Assembly (NCBI GenBank): GCA_009869945.1
Contig: WIXG01000215.1
Span: forward strand, 1-64,000
Length of the DNA stretch: 64,000 bases
DNA from: Mesaphorura yosii
Taxonomy: Eukaryota; Arthropoda; Collembola; Poduromorpha; Tullbergiidae
Reading direction: 5' to 3'
Position 1 is the stretch's first letter. Each line of letters opens with the position of its first letter. The position numbers were made by a program, and so were the translations under genes. The notes below the pieces were generated by a model, which worked only from the letters and a program-made list of their open reading frames with translations, was not told where the DNA came from and ran no database searches. Shown piece by piece: positions 21,464 through 34,900 of the stretch.

Positions 21464-22966
21464 TCAGCCGTGCTTTCCGATCTCCAATTTCTTCAATACC
21501 TTCGAACTCTTGTAAATGGTGGCATCGAGTAGACCGGCTACGGTGAAGATTCCACCAATGATCGATGCGATGGCCGTCGCAAAATGGCCGAAAGACTTTG
21601 ATTTTTCTGTGAATTTGACCATTATCGGGCTTATCTCGTACGAGAAGAACACGCCAGGCATTCCCGACTCGCCAGAGAACAGACCGACGACTTTCTGATG
21701 ACGCGTCGTCGAAAACTGGTTCGTGTGAATGATTGACTTGTCCAGCTTCTCGTACGTCGTAGGAACAATTTTGAGGTAGTACTGGAACATGGTTGACTCC
21801 TGTAGCGCCACACCCTCCACGTCTTTGATCGGATTGACTTTTCCTGGGATCGGATCTCCGAAACTGATGTCGTTGATGTGGTGCGTCATGTTAAATTGGG
21901 AGGACGAGTACGGCTGGACGTCGTGAACTGGAATTGTCCAGATTTAAATTTTAAAATTTGCGCTGCCACCAAATTTTAAGTTTCCCGCCTTCCGTTTGTT
22001 CGCTCGACTTACCGTGAACGTGGTTCATGCTGAAGCTCTTCCCCGGCGCGATGTGGAAGCTGCCGGTCACTCGATTGACTTCCATGTGCCCGTAAATGTG
22101 ACAGCCTTCGTTGAATATCTTCTTCATCTCGGCAACGTCTCCTTTGCACTGCTCGATGTTCTCTGGGTCTTTCAGCGCCCAGCCTTTCAGGCGGTAGGCT
22201 TCACGAACTTGCTCGCAGGTGTTGCAGCACTCGAGTAATTTGGTCTCAGCGCCGTAGCAGCTCCCACATTTCTTGACTTCGACCCCGGTCTCATTATTGG
22301 TCGGGGTTTTGGGTAACGAGGACGATTCGGTCTTGGCTCCAATGATGCTGTCGCCCAATTCTGGATTAAAAAATAAAAATGCACTGGTTTATTATCATGA
22401 TTCAGAAATCTCCCACCCAGCCTGCTTACCAATAGTTTTCTCGCCCTCACTGATTGGAATTCCGTTCATGTCCAGCCTCTTCTTGTAAATGCTGTGTTCT
22501 ATTTGTGTCTGGTGCTCGCCCGAAGAATCCATGGCGTCAATACTTAAATCTGTAATAAAATTCGCCGGCCAATTAATTGCACTGCTCGCATTTGAGGGCT
22601 TTCTACTGTAAATCTTAGGAACTTGACTTACATGAACATGCCACGCGTGGCAAGATGATATCAATGTTAATCCTCAGCTTGTGCGATCGGGATGTGTCCA
22701 CGAATAGTTCCTCAGTCGTCTTTGGCGTGACGTAGTCGTACAGCTCTGATATGAAGAGCATGACCATTATCACCGTGCTTAATATCGTAACTGAAAAGAA
22801 CCGGACAAGAATCATGGTCAAAATCTGCCAAAACCGGTCGATAGTCCATTGCTTGCTTTCTTGGCTTGTTACCTGCTCCGCCACCAAAAGTCTTGATTCT
22901 GAAGTCTTCCAGAGGCTTTGGGTAAGCATCCAGATCCTTAAGGCGTTCCCACAATTGTTTCTGCAT
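21464..22966 (-). CDS. ERGIC3: ERGIC3/Erv46 endoplasmic reticulum-Golgi cargo receptor
   Basis: Five exons on the minus strand: 22966-22873, 22790-22632, 22549-22430, 22360-22013 and 21927-21464. All junctions are phase 1, giving 394 residues, close to the family length. The start MQKQLWERLKDLDAYPK and the phrase EDFRIKT are family hallmarks. TM1 (VTILSTVIMVMLFISELYDY) crosses the membrane early. A large lumenal domain follows, with YLSIDAMDSSGEHQ, the paired-cysteine segment KKCGSCYGAE...ECCNTCEQVREAY and the GCHIYGHMEVNRVTGSFHIAPG block. TM2 (ATAIASIIGGIFTVAGLLDATIY) precedes a short basic tail. The protein cycles between ER and Golgi in COPII/COPI vesicles with ERGIC2/Erv41 and retrieves cargo (family knowledge). 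It is undamaged. Confidence 0.95.
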
Positions 22967-25900
22967 GACCGAACTCCTAATCAGCAACAGGCAGATTTCG
23001 AGAGCGCGTGCCAGCTGGAATATTCAGTTTCAGCTGTCTTGTCCAGTGATGAGTGATTTACATTTCTTCACTTGCCTTTATTTTAGACTAAACGACTAAA
23101 GTACTTCACTTCAGATCAAATCATGCAGGACAACCGTCCATGTGTTAAAAGTACCAGTTCGCTTAAGTAATGCAAATTTAAATGATAATAACGCCGTCGA
23201 TTTCGTGAATTACGAGCTATGCGCTCTTCGTGCGTTTGACTGAATTCGTAATTCGCACTCGAGCCTCGAGTGGAGAAAAAGGTTCGTTTCCTTGCGTGGA
23301 ACCACAAAGAATGGATACTATTGCTATCTGTAATCAGCAATCTTTATTCAATACTCGAGACTTTTTTACTTGAAAGAATACAACATCGACAATCAATGCA
23401 AAATACTGACTAAGTTAAATGTTCATTAACTTCGTGCTTAATTTAATTTAAGGCACAAACATTTCAGTTTTCAGTATTTGATCAGTTGATCCCTTCTATC
23501 ATATTCTGGTGGCTTATCACTTATTTCCCTGATACGACATGACTTAAAAAAGGTAATCCAAAGTTAAGTACAAGAACAGGTTCGAGAATTTTGAAGATAC
23601 ATTTTGCTTAATTGACTTAATTCATTGAGCTAACACAATTTCGAAGGTCGCTGAGCCTAAAAATTGTTCACATTTGGCTGATTTGTTTTGGAAATTGGAA
23701 TACTACACAAATATCCATTGCAATTGGCAATTAGCAATAGCAATTAAGAAAACGGAATAATACGGAAGAAATACGAATGAATACATTAACAAAATTGGCT
23801 TCCCGTCTTCGGATTCCGATTAGATTACCAATCTTTACTGATCTCAAACTTCCAGTCCCATTTCAAGTGAACGTTCTTGTCATCGTCTGTGAATGTCGAC
23901 GTGACCGAATAATCCCCGCGATACAGCATGCCAGACGGGGCTTCCTCTGGAGCGGTTGTGTAGCTCTGAAGCTCGGTTTTGGGGGCGTAACTCCCGACCA
24001 TCGGTGCCATTGTATCAACTGCAAGACGCAAGATGGATAAGAAATGAACATTTCAACTCGACCTCATTAAATTAAGGAGAAAATCTCGTTATCAGTACCT
24101 GGAATTCCCTTTCTGTAAGTCTTTTGTATGTATTTGAGTCCATGAACAATCTCCCGCTGGACGATAAAATCAATTCGAATTCTGTACTGAATTCCTTCTT
24201 TGATCTTGAACTTCTGTTCCTTCAACTTTGTGAGGTCTCCGGTCAAATCCAGGGTTTTGTCTTCCATTCCTTCGACCATCAGTGCCAGGCGCTTGACAAG
24301 CACACGGCGTGGATCGCTTTCATCTGTGACACAAGAGACACGAATCTTATCAGTTCATTTTCCATTTTCGTTGTACTTTCTTATCTTTATTACCAACGAC
24401 GATGGCCTCTCCCTTCGTCGCGGCACCGAGCAGAGCTTCTTTGTATCTCCGCAGACTGTCATCTTCCTTATCAGCCTGCAGAATCTCTTCAATTGTCTTT
24501 TGTGCCGGTGGTTTGTAGTTTTCGTCCACGTCCACATCGGGAGCGGAGTTGTTATCGGCCTCGTTATTGTCGGACATCCTTCTACAATTGACAGCACACG
24601 CATTCACGTCTTAATTCAATTAATTAAATAGATATTAAATATTAAGTGAGTAGAACTTACCCCTTCGTATATTTTCTACCACGACCGGCTGATTTTAAGT
24701 TTAAAGACTTGTCTTGATAAGAAATCCGGAACGCGCGAGCTTGTTCACTCGTTAATTAAGTAGTAGCCAACTAGTTAATTGCTTTCCAACTTGAATTAAT
24801 AATACTGCGTACAAATGAGCAACGAATGACGACGGAGTATTGACAGGCAGGAGTTTGACAGAAGTGTCAAACAGATGTAAATGCAAGTCTTGATTGAATG
24901 AATGGGAAGAAGGAAAATAGCCTGAAACTGCCTGCTTCTTGATTGGTTCTGGCTGGTGTAAAACCAAATGGTTTGTAAACTAAGGCGTGGAATTCCAATT
25001 CCAACACTAAACACAGCACAGGACAAAAAGACCACAAAATAAAAGAACCAAGTACCAAATACATAAAACCGTGCCAAAGTGCCACCCAATTCGCAGCTTT
25101 CGAGATTTAATCAATGCTGTATGCAGTGTGTAGATGGATTAATGATTAATAGCTCGGATCGGCTCTTATGGCCAGTCGCCAAGCAAAACCTTGCCTGCCT
25201 GCCAGCCAGTGGCCTGATGAGTGAATCATTACTTTGCCCGTCGCAAAATGGTTCAAATTGCGAACTTTTGCGAAATAACAACCATTCAGCCTTGCAGTCA
25301 AATGCGCATTGTATTTTTGTATTGCAAATTGAAATGCTATCGTGCAGTTAGCTGGCACAGCAGTTGCAGTAATTCGCAATATCCTGTGAAGATACGCGTG
25401 TTATTTGCACGCATAATTTGTAACATTGCATTGCCACGTAATTGCTTAGAGTACGATTTGCAATTTGCTCGATTTCCGCAAGGCCCAATAATAAAACTGG
25501 CATTGGCAGCTGTCCTTTCTCGTGTTCGACTGGCCACGGACATCGGAGAAAATCAACCTGATGCGATCTACGAAATAGCAAAGCTTTTAGGAAATAATAA
25601 CAGAAAATGTTTATTTATGTTGGATGTCAGTCGCGTCCGCCCCGTGTCGTTTCTGAGCCTGGCCAGTTAAGCAAAATCTGCTCTGTACTAATTCATTATT
25701 ATTTCTCGTGCGTATGGTGTTCACGATCCCAAATTAGTTGATGGATGAATTTTGTAGATTGCAAATTGGTGCACTCGAGGACGAGGAGAGACAAAGAACT
25801 CGTGCAAAGTACTGAACAATAAATTACAATTACGCATGAGTCGAAGTCGAATGCATTCATGCTAGAATGTTCCTTTGGTTGTTTACTACGCAAGAGCAAC

Positions 25901-28900
25901 CGAAAGCCGACCGAGCTCACAAATCTGTGTTGTCATTGTCAGGTGACTCACGTTCACGTTCTCTTAAATCATCGCATCGTGCAGTTTATGTTTAGTTGAG
26001 CTCGAGCTAGCTATCGAGTAGTTGAAGTAGTTGTACTTTGTGTATTACATGATTCGTATTGAATTCACAATTCGCAAATTTGTTATTATTGCCTAATTGC
26101 ATTCGTACGTGTACTTATAATTGTAACCCATGATCAAATGCCAATGCGAAGTGCTAATGCTGGTGCTGGTGCTTAGTTGAATGTGAACAATGGACAATGA
26201 TGAAGTTACATCAACTTCGTCACCTTCACGATCGAGACAATCTTCATCTTCACAAGACACGCATCAAATTTCAGTGACTGTAGACAACGTCGAAGCTCCA
26301 GGACCAAGTGCCAGTGCCGCCAGTGAACCGAGCAGTGATAAATCAACGAATCCAGGCGCTAGTGCCACTGATAACGCGACTGTTACTGCAGCCTCTTTAG
26401 CTTCAGCGACTGGAGGAGCAGGAAGTGGAAGTGGCGGAAGCAGTACTGCGTCGACTCCGACCTTATCAGGAAGAAAAAGTAAAAGTAAGCCTACTGCGGT
26501 GCATTTTGTAGCAATCCTCTGATTCCTGAAGCCAGATTGATTAATTAATGGCTATTCTACGTGTTTCAGTCGACATCGTCCTGAAACCCGTCGGCGACGC
26601 TCCAATCCTCAAGCAAAAGCGGTGGGCAGTCGATCCTGACAAGGAGTTTGGAACAATAATTCAGTTCATTAAGAATTACTTGAAGTTAGACGCTGATCAC
26701 AGCCTGGTAAGAATTAATTTTTCAGTCGCTATTTGCTTTTACGCTCGAAAGTGCCAAGCCAAGAGTTAATTGCCCTTGTCTGCTTCTGTGCTTCTTTCAG
26801 TTCGTATTTGTCAACCAAGCCTTCGCTCCATCGCCCGACCAGTTGATAAGGAACCTGTACGACTGTTTTGGTTCTGACGGGAAACTGATCCTGCATTACA
26901 GCAAGACTGTGGCTTGGGGATAAGTGATAAGCAATAAAGCAATCCGAAGCAAGCAGCATAAGAAGGTAACCCAATCATGTAATTTCAGTACACAAGCTAG
27001 TCTAAGGCATAAGGCTACCTAAGCTTCACGCGGAATTCAATTCATAAATTCATTAATAAATGCCGAATCGCATCTGGCTCACTGCTCACATGTCAGGCAC
27101 ATGTTTTTCTCTTTCATTTCGTGCGAAGATCGCTCAGGCAATCTGCAGTCTGAATGAGAAATGGAAAGGTTCATCCTTCATCTCTCCCGTCCCAACTCAC
27201 GAAAAGATTAAATAAAAATTGAAAATGAGGATAACGATGACTTGCAAAATTTCCGAAGCCTGCCTTTGCCTTTGCCCATTGCGTTTTTACCCCTCAGGTA
27301 ATTTTTGTGATTTGTGAGCAACAATGCCAGTGCAGATACAGAGTGTACAGCGTAGGTAGCTTAAGCTTGTCAAGCCAATTCATAGGCACACAAGCACAGG
27401 CAAACAGGGCACCATATTTATTTCATTTTTATTACCAAAGCCAGTAGCTGATTCGTTCCTCGCCACTTTGCGTACGCTCCAAAAGTCATTAACGTAAATC
27501 GTAAATTGGCTTGAAATTAGCAAAACAAAGCGTAGGCGTAGGCGCAAGAAAATGTCTTATGACGGACACGGACACGGAAATCGTAAAGACAACGCGAAAG
27601 AGCACCAGCACCACCATATTAGGGTTGGTTAGGCCTAGGCTAATTTCAAATACGAGTATTTTAATTGTCTTCGGGTATTTCCAGGCTCTTGGATCGCGTG
27701 CTGCCGGGCTTGGGCTTGGATTCGCTCTCCCTCCTCATCTTCAACCCCCACATTCGCATTCACATTCACACCCTCACGGGCCCCATCTCCACCACCTCAT
27801 GCCTGGACATTTGGCCTCCGTCTCCTCAACGGGCGGTGGCGGCAGCAGCGGCGCTGGAGCTCCAAACAGCAGCAGCAGCGTCATGGATCAGCCGCAGTAT
27901 TCGCCGATGCCGCACTGCGCCGGGTCCGAAGTGATGGACGACGACGAGCTCGTGACAATATCCGTCCGTGACCTGAACCGCACCCTGAAAATGCGCGGGC
28001 TGAGCCGCGAAGAAATCGTTCGCATGAAGCAGCGCCGCCGGACCCTCAAGAACCGTGGCTACGCCGCCTCCTGCCGTGTCAAGCGCATCGAGCAGCGTGA
28101 CGTGCTCGACACTGACAAGACGGTGGAGCAGACGGACATCGAGTCGCTCGTGTCCGGGAACTCCGCGTTGAAAGACGAAATTGCGAGCCTCGAGTCACGC
28201 CACGATGCACTCAAGAAGTTTGCGATGCAGAAGAAAATTTCGATTCCATACGACTTGTAAATTCTAAATTGTAATTTTGTCGTTCATCAAGTTTTTACTT
28301 TACGTCACTATGATTTAAGTACAAAATAGGTCCAATTTTCAATTTTGTGTTAAAATAAATTACTGACTTTGCCTCTGATTTTGAACTTCTTTTTCCCGCT
28401 CTTGCTCGTGCTGTCTTATCAGTTCCCGACTCATGTGATCTGCTGCTCGGATCGGTTCGGGTATTCTGAATTTGCAGGTGGCCAGCACCACCCGGCGGGC
28501 CGTCTCCAGGCTGATGCGATGCCCAATGGACACGTACACGGGGTTTTTCGCTTCCTGTGTCGTTTTCAGGGCCATGCCCAGGATTTTGTCGTTCTCCGAA
28601 GCGTCTCGAAGATAAATGAAGTCGCCGGGCTTGAGCATGTTTTGCCCCATATTTTTTCTGTACTCGATCCCCTCGAAGAAGAAAATGTTCTTGGAGATAC
28701 CGATGCACGGCAGATTTGTGTGGAAACCGACGTGGCTCGCGAGGCCCGCCTGCTGTGGGTGCAGAATTCCGTTGCCGTCAACGAGCAGCACGTCGGGGGT
28801 CCATTCAACATGCTGGGCGATTAGTTTCTGAACTGCATCGACGAGCGGCTGCGATTCTCGGAAAGCCAGGAAGCCTGTGAATTGCCAATTTCGAATTAAC

Positions 28901-31900
28901 TAATTTTAGCCTTCAGCATAGAATTAAAGTGTCTATTAGTTACCTGGTATGTAAGGCACGTAAAGGTTGAGACATTGTATGTCGGAGTACACCATACTCA
29001 TGGAGGGGTACGAATACACGGCGATGGCGACGTACGCGGCTGATTGGTCAATCCCATTTGATTTTCCACCGTTTTCCGCGTCTGTACCTGCGCTCGTCAC
29101 AATTTTATTCGAGCCTGGCGCTACGGGGTATGAAATGTCCAGTCCGGCGATGTATTTCAAGTCCCTAAGAGCAAGAAGCAGAAGGAAGACGATGCATTAA
29201 ATTTGACCTGGAAGACTGAAATTTACTATTTACTTAAGAAGTAGAAATTACTTGAGTTCTGGGTCCCGCTGCCAGTCTTCTGTGTCCTCCTGGATAATTT
29301 TTGACTTCAGGTCCTCTTGAATCGCTTCCCATTGGCTGACCATGTCGTGACTGATGTCTTCCCTTGAAAGTTTCCGAGATCTTAAAGCTGTGGAGCTGGA
29401 CGAACACGACGTGACGGTCACGATTGTGGAGGCAGCAGGTGTAGCCGAAGGTTCGTGCGCCTGAGCGTCGGGCATTACAGAGGACCCGGTCGGCGGCGGC
29501 GCGAGGTGAGACGTTGACGCAGTGCGGATGTGGACTGAGGTGGAACCCGCTGCCCGAGCCGCCAAATTGGCTAGTGAATCCATTACCCTGAAAGTTGGAT
29601 TACTAATTAGCCGAAACCACTTTACTTTAATAAATTGTCAATAATAAATAGTGCGGTGACGCGAAGAGTTTGCTAATGTTTGAATCCTTTTAATAAATTG
29701 CAACCGCAGCAAATATTATATTTCTTGACTCACCTCCTGATTATCATATCACAATTAATCTAGCAGACGTGTCAGTATTTGATTAAATATACACCACAGT
29801 CAATGAAAAAAACTCGCCTAGCCAGCTTTACACTTGGCAATTAGTCAAAGTTTGCATGTTTCACTGAAGTACAGAGGATCATTTCGCATTTCGCTGCAAA
29901 AAAAGTTTCGAATCTCCAGCAAACCAGCTGAGCCGAACTGCCGAACACGAGCGCACGAGGACACAAACTCCGAGCCTCCTCGCCTGCCTTCGCCTGGCCA
30001 TCACGGAACAGAGCGAGGCGAGTTCTATTGATCGATCATAAAACTCGCAACTTGCGAGTCACGTTTCGCATTCATTGATGTTACTGGTGCGGTGGTGATG
30101 GTTTTAGTTCTTGTGTTCAGTTTCTATGCTGGTACTGGATAACTCCGAGCAGCAGCAGCCGAGAACTTGCAGAACTGGAACAGGAACTCGGACGGACTGG
30201 AAGCTGAAGCTGAACCTGCTGTTCAGCGCTGCGCTGCGCTGCGTGGTGACGACAACGACAGTTTGACCCAGAAAACGAATTCAAGTAGGTCACGCAATAA
30301 TTCAGTACTCTGCTAATTGGTGCTTTGCCGAAATTAGTGTTAATCAATAATAAATTGATAGGACGTGCGCCACGACACTGCACAACTGCACGGGGTAAGA
30401 CAATGGCTTGAATATTCGGCGACTGTGACTGATTGGAGGAGGTCAACATTCTTCAGGCTCCACGCCACCCTTCTCAGGGTCAAGATCACAATTAATTAGA
30501 ATAGAAGAAAGAAAACTACTAGCTGCCTGCTTCCTGCTTGGTTGATCGTACTTTCTTACCTGTGGCGAAGCAAGCGAACTTAATTGAAGAGGCCAATGTC
30601 ATGTTTTGATGCTTTTGACGAATGTAGTGGTTTATCAGATAGTTCAACCATGTCGTCGATCTCATCTGAAGTGTTCCTAGGCAATTGGAAGGTAAATAAA
30701 AGTAAAACTACTTAAACCAGTCAATCCTAGCTTGAATTGATTGTCCTTAACCGGTGATTTAATGCTATGTTTAGATCGTTGAGTGCATCAACATTTCCAA
30801 ATGCAAGAACTCTCCTCCAGCCAAAATCGAAGGGTAAGCTCGTCAGCTGCCGACATTAGTGTGTGTCAAGAATCCTTAGTTTAAATAATTTTATGCTCAA
30901 CTTTTCAGAGCGGTTTTCACCCTCCAAGACAATGGAGAAATCCGTTGGGACTTGGCCACCGGCAAAACTCAACATTTAACTGGGCCCTCAGGCGCCTGCA
31001 ACGAAGCGCCCGAGATTGACGAGTCATTTCCACTGTTTCTGTGTGATTGCTACGAAATTGTTCATTCCTTCGTCGGCATTTCCATACAAATGGGCCAAAT
31101 TTCCGGTCACATGTTTGAGTTTTGGATCGATCGTCCCATTCCGAGGGATACGCTCCTGCTTACGTTTGAGGGCTGGATTATGCTGCAGTGCCAGCAGGTC
31201 AAAAAGAGCATTTACATGCCGATGGATGCTCCATTCTCGCTCCTGCCAGCATTCACCGAAGGATTCTTCTCGAACTTGGCGTTGAGTACAAAAAGCAGCT
31301 GCAGCGGGTTCACCAAAGAAGTAAGTCGAAGTTTTTTTATACTTTTTTTTGCCATTTTGCCCGCCTGCACATAAATTAGATCTTGATATCTGTCTTCAGT
31401 ACTGAATCAGGAGTCGGAACTGTGCAATAGTAAAGCGCCAAACTTCAAAATCAGTCCTGTTTTGTCGTAATTAGGACAGTAATGAAATTAGCCCAACAAT
31501 TAAGCTTAAGCTCAATTCATTCAAACTGTATTCCATCAATTAATGCCATTAAGCCTATTAATTCCATCAATTTTTGGTGTGTTACAGTTCAAAATTCACT
31601 CCGTAATCATGTCGTTGGCATTGACTGACGGGCGCTGGTGCGGCTGCACTGAGGAACTCTCTAGTCTCCCAGCCGATGTACTGGAAACGGCGCTGTACTT
31701 TCTTTACTCACTCAGCCTCCCTCCAGCGCTCAGCAAAGAAACGGTCGCTCGATGCATTCAACTCGCACCGCCATCGATGACCGACTTTGTACAAATGTGT
31801 AAGAAGTACCTCCATAGAATCCTGCTTAAACGAAGTAAGTAAAGAAAACGAATCTTTCTAGATAAGCACATCATTAGAGCTTGACCTCATCGATCAGTAT

Positions 31901-34900
31901 GGAGTTAAGTGTCGAAATCGTGCAAAAGCAAAGAGTTCGGCCCAGTTTCAGTCTTGTTTGCCCAAAACTAAGACAGTTTGGCGCCTGGCTCAACAATTAA
32001 CCAGACAATCACTGACTGAGTTCTTAATTAAGGTGCGCCTGGTTTAATTTCTTTCAGAAATATTGAAGCTAGTCAATGAAGTTCACTCCTGCGCCGAGAC
32101 GATGTCGACGAGTTTTCACGAAGACACGGTGACAAACCCGAACCGCTTCTGTGCCGTGATCAAAACGATTCTCCGGCACGGTGCCGTCGCCTTCATCAAA
32201 CTCGTGGAGCTCTGCGTGCTGTACGGCGAAGAGGCGAGCACGCTGGAGCGGAACGAACGTCTGGAGATTCTGCGCTATGCCAAGACGAGGCTCCCGATTT
32301 TCCTCACGCAGTTTGTCGCCCTGCTTCGGAATATCAAGAACGATTTTGCGACGGTGCGGAGCGCCGAGCGGAATGACATCGCGACGGCCATCACACCAGA
32401 GATCGAGAATCTACTCGACCTGCTATCTAATCTGATGAAGGAGACGAAAGACGCGTGCAATGACATTTGGGTGCGGTGGTCGAAGGAGTGTGCCGCCCTC
32501 GGCGTCGGGTTTAACAACGGAGGAGGCGTCGGCTGCGGTGGCGTTGCAGGAGAGTACGGGCCAGGTTTCGGGAGCGTCGGCGTGGGCTACAACACGTGCG
32601 GGTACGGCTACATGTGCTGGCAAGACTGCCAGCCACTCCTCGAAACGTTCCCCTACACAAATTCGACGTCGACGTCTAACTGCGGCTCGACGGCGTCCGC
32701 AAACAGTGGCAGCGGCAGCGGAAATTCGTCCTCTTCGCCGAATACAAGCACCGATTCCGGAAACGGCGGCCCGCCCGACACGCTCGTCGATAGCCTTTAC
32801 AACATTTTCAGAAAGCGGGAAATTATGAAACTTCACAGTGTGCAGGGGCAGGTCGCGGCCATTTACTTGTACTTGGCGCAGAAGCGGGAAAACTTTGAAG
32901 AGATGACGAACGCTGTCAAAGTCCGTTGCGTCGCCCGAAATCTCGAACAGCTCCTGGAAGAACTGCCGATTTTCCTCCTGCGGTTGGAAGAGATCATGAT
33001 TGCATTTGATGACCGGTTTCAGTGGAAAGACTTTAAATTCTGTCTTCAGCTCGCCATCTCACAAGTCGTAAGTTGAAAATTCGTTGAATTAATCCGAATT
33101 CCGGATAAGTTAATTTATTAAATCCATCTTTTTCGTGGGCTCGCAGTATCAAACTGTGCAACACCTCGTCAAAGAGCGCGACCGACTCCAGAAATTCTTC
33201 CTCTGCCTCGTCGACCTCGTGCAGCGGGACGAATTTTATCAGAGCCTCATCAACCTGAAGCTGCTGAAGAATCCCGGGCAGCCGCAGTCTGGAGAATGTT
33301 CAGGTGCAGGCTCGGTTGAGAAGACAAAGACAAACGTGACGGTGAATGCAGAAACACAAACTCAGGATACCCAAAGCAAGAAGACCGCCGACTCCGACAG
33401 CGCCGAACCAGCTGCAGCAGCCGGTGAAGCCACGGCGAAAGCCAAGGATTCCTGCCCTCCCATTTCCGAGCCGTCCTTGGCCGAGACCGAGGACGCGAGC
33501 TTAGGCGTAGGCGTGGGCGTGGGCATGCTGCAGGTGCAGGATCAAAGCATTGAACGGGAGGAGCGTGCGTTGCTGAGCTCGTCGATCCCTGAATCGTTAT
33601 CGCGTCCACGCGCTGTGTCGCCCTGCCCGACAGGCTCTGGCGCTGGTGCTGCTACTTCTACATCCACTCCGAGACGTGAACGCAAAGACAAATATGGCTT
33701 CGGCGAGTACTTGTTTAACAGCAAATTCGACGGACATGGACATTCGCATTTCGATGTGCATGCGCACGCGCACTCCAGATATCATTGCCTGCATGGTGGA
33801 GGTGGTTTTTATGAAGGGGAAGATTGCTGCGTTGATGAGGTAAGGACAGCAATTTAATTGGACAAAAAAATGACGGTATTTCATGTTTTTGTAGAATGAA
33901 AATTGTGATAACTTGAATTTTGTGCAGCTGAAGCTTTTGGAAGACTTGTGCACCCCACGACTGGCGAAAGACAGCTGCCTCGCGAAGAACTGTGCCAAAT
34001 TATGCGGCGGCGGTGGCGGCAACTCGGACGATTTCTCGGATATGGTCTTTGAAATCCCACAAGGTAAAGAATTCAAAATTGAATTTAAATTACTGCCTGT
34101 TCAGGATGCAAATTAATGCTAAATGCTAAATGCTTTAATTATTGGTCAATTGATCCGTGCAGATGATGAAAAAGAGAGCTTAGAAATCCCAGCGCATCGT
34201 GTCATCATGGCTGCGAGATGTGATTGGTTCCGCCGTGCTTTACTCTCAGGAATGCGAGAATCCATACAAAAGTAAGCTTAAGCCTAAGCCTCGCACGCTA
34301 AGACGTCAGTTTCGTGTCCGTATCGGTCAAGCTCATTTATGAAAATGCCCCGCCGCCCTGCGCTATTTTTGTAATTTTTGTTCGCTTGTTCGTTCACAGG
34401 CGAATTGTGATTCACGACTGCTCGCCGCAAATATTCCAACTTTTCCTAAACTATGTGTACTCTGGCAAACTGGAAAACGAGGAAAATTCTGGAACGGCTG
34501 CGACATCGAGCATGAGTGGAAATGTCGTTTTGGTGCTCGATACGCTTTCCGACCTGATTGCATTGGCAGACAGGTATATTCCTACCCGAATTAATGCTAA
34601 AGATGCTAAATTCTTTCTAATCTGATTGATATGCTAATGAGAATTTTTGTGTTTCTATTTTTAGGTATGAAATGGATTCCCTCAAGACGACCTGCGAGCA
34701 GGAGCTCGTCCACAAGCATCTGGACGAGAATTCCGTTATTTTCCTGCTGTCACTCGCCGACCAGTACAATGCACGGACTCTGAGGGTAAAAATCATATAA
34801 AATGCGATATGCGAGGATTTATGTCCAGTGCCGTTTACTGATAAGAAAATTCTGCAATGGCAATGCGCAGGGATCTTGCATGGAATTCATCGCGACGAAT